Positions 37,032 through 45,168 of a stretch of 64,000 nucleotides of DNA are shown in pieces (the first letter of the stretch is position 1; each line of letters starts with the position of its first letter). The position numbers and the translations under genes are program-made. Origin of the DNA: Hymenobacter psoromatis (GTDB lineage Bacteria; Bacteroidota; Bacteroidia; Cytophagales; Hymenobacteraceae); the NCBI RefSeq assembly GCF_020012125.1, contig NZ_JAIFAG010000001.1, positions 1,798,001 to 1,862,000 on the forward strand, in the 5' to 3' direction. The notes under the pieces are model-generated. The model searched no databases, had not been told where the DNA came from, and saw only the letters and a program-made list of their open reading frames with translations.

Positions 37032-37547
37032 TCACTGCGTAATAAAGCGCATGGGTACTACAAGCGAGTCTTGCGCGGCCGGGGAGCGGGCAAAGCGTAG
37101 CGCCCCGAGCACGCGCAGGGCTTCGGCATCGAGGGCCTGAATGGCGGCGGGGGGGTAGTCGGCGGTGGGGCGCGTCAGCTCGCGGCGCGTCACGCGCGGG
37201 GGCTGGCGCACCGAGCCATCGGGCCGCACCTGCACGCTCACGAAGAGGCGGCCGGTGGGTAGCAGCGCGGCGGGCTGGCCGGGCCCGGGCCGGGCGGCGT
37301 CAGGAAAGTGCGCCTGGGCCATCACGAAGTCAAAAAACCGGGTGCGGCCCGCCAGTTGCTTGTCAGGGTTGGGTTCGTGCCAGAAGCGCGGCAGCACCGG
37401 CGAGCGCAGCACCGGCGCATCGGCCGCGGGGGGTAGGGGCCGGCGGTGCGGCAGCATTGGGAAGCCGGGAGCCGCGTAGCCTTCCTGCGCCTGGGCGGCC
37501 CCGGCGGCCAGCAGCAGCGCGCCCAGCAGGGCCAGTCTGGTTCTCAT
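37032..37547 (-). CDS. secreted protein with TonB-C-like fold
   Basis: 171 aa. A signal peptide (MRTRLALLGALLLAAGAAQAQ) is followed by a Pro-rich linker and a domain with the GRLFVSVQVRPDGSVRQPPRV strand pair and PAAIQALDAEALRVLGALRF, the layout of TonB C-terminal repeats common in Bacteroidota envelope proteins. Likely periplasmic. No TonB transmembrane helix remains, so it is probably a stand-alone envelope protein rather than an energiser. Confidence 0.65.
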   Translation of the reverse strand: MRTRLALLGALLLAAGAAQAQEGYAAPGFPMLPHRRPLPPAADAPVLRSPVLPRFWHEPNPDKQLAGRTRFFDFVMAQAHFPDAARPGPGQPAALLPTGRLFVSVQVRPDGSVRQPPRVTRRELTRPTADYPPAAIQALDAEALRVLGALRFARSPAAQDSLVVPMRFITQ

Positions 37548-37671
37548 CCGCCTAAATTACTGCGGGTTCTTCTTTAGTTTCTATTTTCTGGTTCCTGGCT
37601 TCAAACATTCATCTACTTGCATAATATGACTTCTGAGCCAGGAACCCGGAACCAGCGAAGAACCAGGAGTC

Positions 37672-38466
37672 TCAAACTGCGACAGGCGCTTTGATGGCCG
37701 GCCAGGGGTCGTAATTTTCCAGCTGAAAATCCTCATAGTGGAAGCCGAAGATGTCCGTGACGGCCGGGTTGAGGCGCATGGTGGGCAGCGGGCGCGGGGC
37801 GCGCTCCAGCTGCTGCTGGGTTTGCTCTAAGTGATTGACATATAAGTGCGTATCGCCGCCAGTCCAGATAAATTCGCCGGGTTGCAGGCCCGTCACCTGC
37901 GCCACCATCAGCGTGAGCAGGGCGTAGGAAGCAATGTTGAAGGGTACGCCCAGAAACACGTCGGCTGAGCGCTGGTAGAGCTGGCACGAGAGGCGGCCGT
38001 CGGCCACGTAAAACTGGAACAGCGCGTGGCAGGCGGGCAATTTCATGGCCGGCAGGTCGGCCACGTTCCAGGCGCTCACCACCATGCGGCGCGAATCGGG
38101 CTGGGTTTTCAACTGGCTGATAATCTGCGAAATCTGGTCGATGTGGCCGCCGTGGCCATCGGGCCAGCTGCGCCACTGGTAACCGTACACGGGGCCGAGG
38201 TTGCCGTGCTCGTCGGCCCACTCATCCCAGATTTTCACGCCGTGCGCTTTGAGGTAGGCAATGTTGGTGTCGCCCCGCAAAAACCACAGCAGCTCGTGGA
38301 TGATGCTCTTCAGGTGTACCTTCTTAGTTGTGGCCAGCGGGAAGCCCTCGGCCAAGTTAAAGCGCATTTGCGGCCCAAAAATAGACAACGTACCCGTGCC
38401 GGTACGGTCGGTTTTGAGCGTGCCGTGGTCGAGGATTTCGCGGAGGAGGGCTTGGTACTGGCGCAT
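37672..38466 (-). CDS. thyA: thymidylate synthase
   Basis: Methylates dUMP to dTMP with methylene-tetrahydrofolate. 264 aa, the usual bacterial length. Hallmarks: [12 protein letters not shown] near residue 20, the [10 protein letters not shown] loop, the catalytic Cys in [12 protein letters not shown] (about 146), [20 protein letters not shown] and the C-terminal IKAPVAV. The next gene upstream on the same strand is an unrelated hypothetical. Confidence 0.98.
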   Translation of the reverse strand: MRQYQALLREILDHGTLKTDRTGTGTLSIFGPQMRFNLAEGFPLATTKKVHLKSIIHELLWFLRGDTNIAYLKAHGVKIWDEWADEHGNLGPVYGYQWRSWPDGHGGHIDQISQIISQLKTQPDSRRMVVSAWNVADLPAMKLPACHALFQFYVADGRLSCQLYQRSADVFLGVPFNIASYALLTLMVAQVTGLQPGEFIWTGGDTHLYVNHLEQTQQQLERAPRPLPTMRLNPAVTDIFGFHYEDFQLENYDPWPAIKAPVAV

Positions 38467-38508
38467 GATGGGACAAGGGAGGCGAAGCAGTAAAAGTACC
38501 TGCGCCTG

Positions 38509-39279
38509 CTAGGCTTCAAGTAAGAGGCTTGCAAGCTCCTTGTACAAAACCTGACCCGCGGCGGTATTCATCGTCAAATGTGCTCCGCGAGCTTGTTTTT
38601 TTTCAACCTCGATAATGCGGTTTGATTTGGGCAGTCCCCATTTGTCAGCTTGGCGAAGAATAATTACTGATGCTTTTTCGCTTTGGCAACGTTGTTCTAA
38701 CTCGTGTTGCACATAAGCTAGCAGCAATTTCGACGAATGGAGAAGTCTCTTTGTTGACGAATAAGTTTTGGAAAAATAAGGGCAAAACTCTAGGCAAGCG
38801 ATATGCTTGCTAGTGTGTTGTAAGGCTGCCCTGAATGAGTCTGAGTAGCTAACTAACTTTTCATGCTTCGCCAGTTCTTCGATAACCGAGCGCAACTTAT
38901 TCTGCCACCACTGTCCACCAGCCGTCCAGGCAAAAGCGGGGTCAAGGTAAAAGAAAGGATAGTCAACTGACATACTTTGCTGATGCAGATTTGCCTTGCG
39001 GGCTTGTCGAAAGAGCTGACTATGCTCCTGCGCATAGTAGTCGCCAGGACTAAAACCAGGATTGAGGAGGAATAAAAAAACCTTAGCTTCGGCTAAATTA
39101 CCGATGTATGGCTGGGGAATTAGACCAAGTTGAAACTCAGCCGAGTTGATGCCGAAATCCTTACTATCTGCAAAAGCTTGATATGAGGCATACTGCGCAC
39201 CTTGTACACCATCGCCGGAGAGTACGTAAGGCAACGTTGTTAAGGCGCAAGTGCGCCAAGATTCAATCAATTCGTTCAT
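38509..39279 (-). CDS. hypothetical protein, possibly uracil-DNA-glycosylase-like fold
   Basis: 256 aa from MNELIESWRTCAL; an ATG 18 codons earlier would add a hydrophobic stretch from the AT-rich upstream region. The segment KVFLFLLNPGFSPGDYY recalls the NPG motif of the UDG superfamily, and a late SVIILRQADKWGLP could match its distal part, but catalytic residues are not certain. AT-richer than the neighbours, suggesting acquisition. No recognised family. Confidence 0.55.
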   Translation of the reverse strand: MNELIESWRTCALTTLPYVLSGDGVQGAQYASYQAFADSKDFGINSAEFQLGLIPQPYIGNLAEAKVFLFLLNPGFSPGDYYAQEHSQLFRQARKANLHQQSMSVDYPFFYLDPAFAWTAGGQWWQNKLRSVIEELAKHEKLVSYSDSFRAALQHTSKHIACLEFCPYFSKTYSSTKRLLHSSKLLLAYVQHELEQRCQSEKASVIILRQADKWGLPKSNRIIEVEKKQARGAHLTMNTAAGQVLYKELASLLLEA

Positions 39280-39304
39280 ATAAAATTTATATATTATATT
39301 AGTT

Positions 39305-39362
39305 ATAATCACAAATAAAAGTCCTAGCATCACTTGAAGCCAGGACTTTTATTTGTGATTAT
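39305..39362 (-). terminator. 21-bp perfect hairpin between two reverse-strand genes
   Basis: ATAATCACAAATAAAAGTCCT and its exact complement are separated by 16 nt. It lies 10 nt past the stop of the small Met/Cys-rich gene and upstream of the hypothetical gene. It probably ends the former. Confidence 0.65.
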
Positions 39363-39371
39363 ATGTGAGAT

Positions 39372-39620
39372 TTACAGCGACTTAGTAGCCGTTTTTACCT
39401 CGGGCGTAGCGGGCGCAGCAGCTTTAGCGGCGGCCATTTTGGCGCGGCAGCAGGCGGGCATGCCGGCCATGCTGGTGCCGGCCATGCCTTTCTCACACTT
39501 GGCGGCGGCCATGCCGGTGCAGTGGTCGGCTTTTTTGCCTTTGGCGGGCTTGTCGCCGTCGTGGGCAAAAGTGGTGGCGGCCGAAGCCAGCAGGGCGAAC
39601 GCGAGCAGGGATTTTTTCAT
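39372..39620 (-). CDS. small secreted Met/Cys/His-rich protein
   Basis: 82 aa with signal peptide (MKKSLLAFALLASAATTFA) and a mature part rich in Lys, Ala, Met and Cys (KADHCTGMAAAKCEKGMAG, MPACCRAKMAAAK). The His/Cys/Met content suggests periplasmic metal (perhaps copper) binding, but this is inference from composition. It has its own hairpin downstream and is divergent from the RND exporter, with which it might share a role. Confidence 0.65.
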   Translation of the reverse strand: MKKSLLAFALLASAATTFAHDGDKPAKGKKADHCTGMAAAKCEKGMAGTSMAGMPACCRAKMAAAKAAAPATPEVKTATKSL

Positions 39621-39762
39621 AACGCTTTAGAGAAACAATTGGCAAAACCAGGGGGTTAGGGATTGTTGCGGCTTCTAAAGTACAACGGGTTTCGGACATC
39701 CCGAAGCGCGTGCGCGCCGTCCCCACCACCTCCGCGAACTACCAGTTTGCGCTCCCTATTTT

Positions 39763-42075
39763 ATGTCGCTTCGCCGAATCGCGCACCTCACGCTGCTGGG
39801 GCTGGCCCTGCTCACGGGGCTGGCCGGCTACTTTGCCGCCCAGCTGCGCTTCAACTACAATTTCAACGACTTCTACCCCGCCGGCGACCCCGACCTGGAC
39901 TACTACCAGGGCTACACCCGGCGCTACGGCAACGACAACGACTACCTGCTACTGGCCCTGGAGGCTGGGCCGGGCCAAACGGCCTTTTCGCCGGCCTTTC
40001 TCACCCAAGTTGATAGCCTGACGCACGTGGCGCGGCGGCAGCGCGACGTGGTACACGTGGTGTCGCCCACCACGCTCAGCCAGACCGTGGTGGAGGGCCT
40101 CGGGGCCTATACCCTCCCCTACCTGCACCCGGCCGAGTACCGCGCCGACCCTAGCCGCCGCGCCGCCGACTCGACCCTCATTTACCAAACGCCGGGCTTC
40201 GTGGGCAACCTCATCAGCCCCGATGCGCGCGACGTGGCGCTGGTCATCCAAACCACGCCCGACCTCAAAAAGCCGCCCGGCGACTCGCTGCTGACGGAGC
40301 TGCGCGCCGGGCTGGCGCGGGCGGGGCTGCCCGAGGCGCGGGTGCACTTTGCGGGCAAAGTGGTGGCGCAGTCGGTGTTCGTGGACCGCTTGCAGCGGGA
40401 GATGATTATCTTCATGTCGCTGTCCTTCGTGCTGGTAATGGGGCTGTTGTGGCTCACATTTCGGACCTGGTGGGGGGTAGTGCTGCCGCTGGTGGTGGTG
40501 GTGGGAGCCATTATCTGGGGCCTGGGCGTGATGGGGGCCTGCGGCATCAGCATTGATTTGATGACGGCCCTGCTGCCGCTGATGCTGTTTGTGGTGGGCA
40601 TGTCGGATACCATCCACATTATCAGCCGCTACGTGAGCGAGCTGGGCTACGGCGCGGGCAAAAAGCACGCGCTGCGCACCACCATGAAAGAGTCGGGCTT
40701 CGGCTCGGGGCTCTCGGCGCTCACGACCAGCATCGGCTTTTTTACGCTGATGACGAGCACCATCAGGCCCATTCACAACTTCGGGCTCTTTACGGGTATT
40801 GCCGTTATTCTGGCTTTCTTCTTAAGCTTCACGCTGTTGCCGGCCATGCTGGTGCTGCTTAATAAGCCGGCCCTGCGCGAACCACGCCAGCATGGCCACG
40901 ATTGGGACAGTGTACTAGGCCGGCTTTTCGTGGGCGTGTTGCGGCGGCGGCGGCTCATTTATACGCTCAGCGGAATTATTTTGGTGGCCAGCGTTGGGCT
41001 GGCCGCACGGGTGCGGATTAACTCGTCTTTGCTCGATGACTTGTCGAAAAACGACCCCGTGCGGCGGGATTTCGCGTTTTTCAATGAACACTTCGCCGGG
41101 GTGCGGCCCTTCGAGCTGGAGCTGAAGCCGGCCGGTGGGCGCGACATTTTCGACCCCGCCGTGCTGGCCCAAACCGAGAAAATCGAGCGCTACCTGGCCA
41201 CGACTTACGGCCTGAAATTTTCGGCCTCGCCGGCCACGCTGGTGCGCACCGTGCACCAGGCCCTGCACGGCGGCGGGCTGGCCGAATACCGCCTACCCCC
41301 CGATTCGGCCGGCTTGGCGCGGCTGCGCGGGCCGCTGCGGCAGTTTCGCAAGCGACCCGAGTTTCGGGCCTTGGCCTTGCCCGACGGCTCGGCCGGCCGG
41401 CTTACCGGCCGCATGGTGGACGTGGGCAGCATCAGGGCCGACGCGCTCAACGGCGCGCTGCGCCACTTTCTACGCACCAGTATTGACACGACGGTGCTAC
41501 GCACCCGCCTCACGGGCTCGTCCAACCTTATTGATAAAAACAACGAGAACCTGACCCTCAATATGATACAGGGCATGGCCATCGACGTGGCGATGGTCAC
41601 GGCTATCGTGCTGCTACTTTTCCGGTCGCTACGCATGACGCTGGTGGTGCTGATTCCCAACCTGCTACCCATCCTGATAGTGGCGGGCGTGATGGGCCTG
41701 GCCGGCGTGAGCATGAAGGTTAGTACGAGCATCATTTTCACTATTGCCTTCGGCATCGCGGTGGATGATACTATTCACTTTATCAGTAAGTTGCGCCTTA
41801 CGATGGGCCACGAGCCGGACTTATTCAAGGCCGTGCGGCGCACGTATATTCTGGCCGGGCAGGCGGTTATCGTCACCTCGCTCATCTTGGTGGGCGGCTT
41901 CGGCACGCTGCTATTTTCGTCGTTTGATGGCACGTTTTACGTGGGCCTGCTGATTGGGCTCACGCTGCTGTTTGGGGTAGTGGCCGAGCTGACGCTGCTG
42001 CCGCTGCTGATTTTGGGCGTGTATGGGCGGCGGCGCAAAGAGGTGGGGGTAGTGCCGGCGCTGGCTGGCAAGTAG
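39763..42075 (+). CDS. RND-superfamily (MMPL/SSD-type) exporter
   Basis: 770 aa inner-membrane protein with about 12 helices in two blocks of one plus five, each preceded by a large periplasmic loop. Sterol-sensing/MMPL signatures are the acidic pairs in helix 4 of each half (LFVVGMSDTIHIISRY and FGIAVDDTIHFISKLR). Proteins of this type export lipids or hydrophobic compounds, or support hopanoid or carotenoid transport. No periplasmic adaptor or outer-membrane factor is adjacent, so the substrate is open. Confidence 0.85.
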   Translation: MSLRRIAHLTLLGLALLTGLAGYFAAQLRFNYNFNDFYPAGDPDLDYYQGYTRRYGNDNDYLLLALEAGPGQTAFSPAFLTQVDSLTHVARRQRDVVHVVSPTTLSQTVVEGLGAYTLPYLHPAEYRADPSRRAADSTLIYQTPGFVGNLISPDARDVALVIQTTPDLKKPPGDSLLTELRAGLARAGLPEARVHFAGKVVAQSVFVDRLQREMIIFMSLSFVLVMGLLWLTFRTWWGVVLPLVVVVGAIIWGLGVMGACGISIDLMTALLPLMLFVVGMSDTIHIISRYVSELGYGAGKKHALRTTMKESGFGSGLSALTTSIGFFTLMTSTIRPIHNFGLFTGIAVILAFFLSFTLLPAMLVLLNKPALREPRQHGHDWDSVLGRLFVGVLRRRRLIYTLSGIILVASVGLAARVRINSSLLDDLSKNDPVRRDFAFFNEHFAGVRPFELELKPAGGRDIFDPAVLAQTEKIERYLATTYGLKFSASPATLVRTVHQALHGGGLAEYRLPPDSAGLARLRGPLRQFRKRPEFRALALPDGSAGRLTGRMVDVGSIRADALNGALRHFLRTSIDTTVLRTRLTGSSNLIDKNNENLTLNMIQGMAIDVAMVTAIVLLLFRSLRMTLVVLIPNLLPILIVAGVMGLAGVSMKVSTSIIFTIAFGIAVDDTIHFISKLRLTMGHEPDLFKAVRRTYILAGQAVIVTSLILVGGFGTLLFSSFDGTFYVGLLIGLTLLFGVVAELTLLPLLILGVYGRRRKEVGVVPALAGK

Positions 42076-42248
42076 GGTGCGGGGCTTGCCCCCGCCCGTC
42101 GTTGCCCGAGGAGAGAGTAGGAAATTAAAAATGAGAGGGCATCAGCCCAATTTTTAATTTATCATTTTTAATTCCCTACCCCCGCCCAGCATTGAACAAT
42201 GCGCGGTTGTTTTGTGCAACGATGGGCGGGGGCAAGGCCTGCCCCCTA
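42076..42248. repeat. inverted pair of the GGTGCGGGG...GTTGC element
   Basis: Directly after the RND stop: GGTGCGGGGCTTGCCCCCGC... and, inverted about 110 nt later, GCAACGATGGGCGGGGGC... Between them is an AT-rich hairpin (GGAAATTAAAAATGA / TCATTTTTAATTCC). Related copies occur at 56089 and 58198, so it is a dispersed palindromic family. Confidence 0.75.
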
Positions 42249-42278
42249 CTCCATGATGGGCTAACCATTTTCACACCT

Positions 42279-42286
42279 TAACTTTG
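42279..42286 (+). promoter_or_regulatory. -7 element upstream of the MpaB-family gene
   Basis: TAACTTTG, exact TAnnTTTG, 84 nt before the start chosen for the next gene. No clear TTTG at -33. Confidence 0.45.
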
Positions 42287-42369
42287 CGTCTCAAAGTATA
42301 ATAAAACCCAAAGCTTCTTCTACCTCCCCAACTGGCACCAAGCGTGCCGGCTGGCTGTTGGCCCCGTTT

Positions 42370-43200
42370 ATGGAACCCTTCGTTGCTCAAAACTCCGTCG
42401 TGCGCCGAATCTGGGGTACTTCTGATATCGTATTATTCATTTTCGCCGGGGCGGCGGCCGAATTTGCGCTCAATAAGGCTGTGGACTGGCTCTACTTCAC
42501 CGGGCGGCTGCCGGCCGACCCGCTGGGCCGGCTGTTTTCGACGGTAGACTACTCCCGGCGCATCCTGTTTTCGGACCAGGCCGGGGCCGGGCGGGCCATT
42601 GCCAGCATTGCCGCCATCCACGGCGCGGTGGAGGCGAGCCGCGGGCAGCGCATCCCCGCCTGGGCCTACCGCGACGTGCTGTACTTGCTCATTGCGTACT
42701 CCATCGGGGCGTTTGAACTGCTGGAACGGCCCCTCACGCCAGCCGAGTGCGAAGAGATAGTAGCAGTATTCGGGCGCGTAGGGCGGGGCTTGGGCATCCC
42801 CGATTTGCCCACTACCTACCCCGCCTGGCAGGCCGACCGCGCCCGCCACCTGGCTGCCGACCTGGCCGTAAGTCCTTGCACCATTGACTTATATCGCCAA
42901 TATAAAAAACACCTGGGCGGCGTGCGCTACGGGTTGCTGCGCGGGGTGCAGGGCCTGGTGGTGCCGCCCACTGTGCGCCGGCAGCTGGGGCTGGGCCAGG
43001 GCGCGTGGCTGCGGCCGGCGCTGGCTTTTTACCGCGCTACCAAGCAGCTGGCCGTGAGCCAATGGCTGAAAAACCTGATGCTACCCGCCGAATACGCGGC
43101 CCGCATCCGGGCCTTGGATGAGGTACCGGCCGAGTACGCGCGGCCCGCCCCAGCCCCGGTAGCCGAAGTTTCGGTCGCCTACCCCCCGTCCCGCGCCTGA
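42370..43200 (+). CDS. oxygenase MpaB family protein (DUF2236)
   Basis: 276 aa, ATG start MEPFVAQNS (a TTG four codons earlier is possible). Typical DUF2236 features: the N-terminal RRIWGTSDIVLFIFAGAAAEF, the helical core with FSTVDYSRRILFSD, and IAAIHGAVEA. The family includes MpaB/latex-clearing-type haem oxygenases; haem-binding His cannot be set with certainty. The C-terminus is Pro-rich. The next gene starts 30 nt on. Confidence 0.8.
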   Translation: MEPFVAQNSVVRRIWGTSDIVLFIFAGAAAEFALNKAVDWLYFTGRLPADPLGRLFSTVDYSRRILFSDQAGAGRAIASIAAIHGAVEASRGQRIPAWAYRDVLYLLIAYSIGAFELLERPLTPAECEEIVAVFGRVGRGLGIPDLPTTYPAWQADRARHLAADLAVSPCTIDLYRQYKKHLGGVRYGLLRGVQGLVVPPTVRRQLGLGQGAWLRPALAFYRATKQLAVSQWLKNLMLPAEYAARIRALDEVPAEYARPAPAPVAEVSVAYPPSRA

Positions 43201-43229
43201 AGTGCCGGTAGCTTCATAGCCTCTTACCA

Positions 43230-43619
43230 ATGCCCCGCTTCTACTACCGCTATTTTCTGCTCGCGGCTGGGCTACTGGGCCTGGAAATCGGCATCGCCCG
43301 CTTTGCCCACGACCGCTTCGTGCGGCCTTACGTGGGCGATTTTCTGGCTACTATCTTGCTGTACTGCCTGTTGAAAAGCGTCTGGCCGGCCCCGGCGGGC
43401 CGGGTAGTAGCAGTAGCGCTGCTGGTTTCTTACGCCATCGAATTGGCGCAGCTGGCGCACCTGCTTAGCTGGCTGGGCTGGCAGCATTCGCCGGCGGCGC
43501 GGCTGGTGCTGGGCAGCCAGTTTGAGTGGGGCGATATACTGGCTTACACGTTGGGAGCGGCTGTGGTGCTGGGACTGGGGTACGTGCGCGGGCGCTACAC
43601 GGCGCGGGAGTTGGGCTAG
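43230..43619 (+). CDS. DUF2809 family membrane protein
   Basis: 129 aa with four predicted helices. The pattern GLEIGIARFAHDRFVRPYVGD then LLYCLLKSVWP and late GSQFEWGDILAYTLGA is the DUF2809 signature. Function is unknown. It may be cotranscribed with the MpaB-family gene. Confidence 0.85.
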   Translation: MPRFYYRYFLLAAGLLGLEIGIARFAHDRFVRPYVGDFLATILLYCLLKSVWPAPAGRVVAVALLVSYAIELAQLAHLLSWLGWQHSPAARLVLGSQFEWGDILAYTLGAAVVLGLGYVRGRYTARELG

Positions 43620-43679
43620 CCTTGAGGCTATCAGGGGGAAAACTACTACCAAATAAGGTTGTCAGAGGGCAGGAGAGTT

Positions 43680-43714
43680 TTACTAAAATAATTTGCCAAT
43701 TATTTTAGTAATTA
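43680..43714. promoter_or_regulatory. AT-rich palindrome upstream of the SWIM gene
   Basis: TTACTAAAATAATT / AATTATTTTAGTAA, a perfect 14-bp stem with a 4-nt loop, 102 nt before the SWIM gene. It could be an operator or the terminator of DUF2809. A related sequence (23 of 33 positions) lies 112 nt before the 132-aa gene at 51425. Confidence 0.5.
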
Positions 43715-43783
43715 TCACTTCTTTCACCCATCTTTGTCGAACCAAAACAGCTTACTCCCCTACCCCCTTCTCCTTTCTGAGCT

Positions 43784-45124
43784 ATGTCAGAATCAACCTA
43801 CGCTTACGCCCAGTCTTCGACCCTGACAGCCACCGCCGCAGGTAATTCCTTGCAACTGGCCGCCTACGCCGAAGACGCGCCGGCCGGCGGGGCGGCCTGC
43901 TTTTTTCGGGGGCAGCTACGCGACTCGTGGCTGGCAGCGCGGGGGCTAAGCACATTAGCCAAAGTAGTGGCCGCGCGGTTCGTGCCGCTGGGCGCGGTGC
44001 TGCGCGACCCCATCGTGACGGCCGGCGCGGCGCGGCTGCGCTTCGAGGCGTTTTCGTCGTGCAACGGCGTGTACGCCCGCCTCGACCTGGGGCCGGCCGC
44101 GCTCGACGGCGAGCTGGTGGCCAGCGGCACCACCAACGTCGATTTCAACGAGCCGATGGTGAACGCGCTGGCCCGCATCGGCCGCCACGAGCCGGTGGGC
44201 CTCGCCGTGGGCCAGCAGGCCGTAGCCCTCACCCGCGCCGCCGGCACCGTGACCGAGCGCCAGGTGGCCCTACCCCTGCGCTGGCTCAAGGGCCTCACCG
44301 CCGCCCAGGGCTACCTGGCCCAGATGGACGAACTGCTGCGCCTCACGCGCGCCCAGGCCGCCCAGCTGCTGCACAGTCTGCCGGCCGGCGCGGCCAAAGC
44401 CGATACTTTTCTGACGCTGCGCGGGGCGCGGCCGCATTTTGGGCTGGTAAGTATGCCGGGGGCCGTGCGGGTGGGCGGCGCGCACCGCCTGCGCCTGCTC
44501 GATGGCCTGCTGCCGCTGACCCAGGCCGCACGCGTGTACGCTACCCCCTGCGGCCAGGCCAGCGCCGTGGTGCTGGAATTGGGGGGCGACCACGAGTTTC
44601 TGCTGGCGCTGTCGGCGGCGGCCAACCGGGGCTTTTCGGGCGAGGGCACCCAGCTGGGCGACTTGCTGGACGAGCTGCCCGCCGAATGGCTGGCGGGGGC
44701 CAATAGCCTGTTTCGGGCCAACGAAACCTTCAACCCCACCCTGTTTGGGCTGGCCCACGACCTGGCGCCCGGCACCGTGGCGCGGCTCTGCGCCAGCCTC
44801 TCGGCGATGGGCCTGCTGGGCTTCGACCTGCTGGAAAACCAGTATTTCTACCGCCGCCTACCCTTCCGCACCGACCGCATCCGGCAACTCAACCCGCGCC
44901 TTAAAAACGCCCGCGCCCTGCTCGCCGCCCCCGACGAGGTGCAGCTGGTGGGCATCGGCCCCGGCGGCCGCACCGAGGCCCGCGTGCGCGGCACCGACGT
45001 GTGGCACACCGTGCTGGTGAGCGGCCCCGAGCCCCCGCGCTGCACCTGCCAGTGGTTTACCGAGCACCAGGGCCAGCGCGGGCTCTGCAAGCACGTGCTG
45101 GCCGCGCAGCTGCGGTTTGGGTAG
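43784..45124 (+). CDS. SWIM zinc-finger protein (YehQ-like)
   Basis: 446 aa. The C-terminal CTCQWFTEHQGQRGLCKH fits the SWIM pattern CxC-xn-CxH (about 420-440), a zinc-binding fold for DNA or protein contacts. The rest is helical and beta-rich, with no named domain. SWIM proteins occur beside MolR/DUF4132, MoxR and vWA genes, as in the E. coli yehI-yehQ cluster. Here the next gene is the DUF6493-like protein (44 nt on), suggesting an operon. Confidence 0.85.
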   Translation: MSESTYAYAQSSTLTATAAGNSLQLAAYAEDAPAGGAACFFRGQLRDSWLAARGLSTLAKVVAARFVPLGAVLRDPIVTAGAARLRFEAFSSCNGVYARLDLGPAALDGELVASGTTNVDFNEPMVNALARIGRHEPVGLAVGQQAVALTRAAGTVTERQVALPLRWLKGLTAAQGYLAQMDELLRLTRAQAAQLLHSLPAGAAKADTFLTLRGARPHFGLVSMPGAVRVGGAHRLRLLDGLLPLTQAARVYATPCGQASAVVLELGGDHEFLLALSAAANRGFSGEGTQLGDLLDELPAEWLAGANSLFRANETFNPTLFGLAHDLAPGTVARLCASLSAMGLLGFDLLENQYFYRRLPFRTDRIRQLNPRLKNARALLAAPDEVQLVGIGPGGRTEARVRGTDVWHTVLVSGPEPPRCTCQWFTEHQGQRGLCKHVLAAQLRFG

Positions 45125-45168
45125 AGAATAAAGTTGAATTTTACTTATATACTACCCTAACTTCCTTT

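Noticed and set aside
36883..37140. 85-codon forward open frame
   Set aside because: Its second half is antisense to the secreted TonB-C-like gene and its first half is AT-rich intergenic DNA with no domain.
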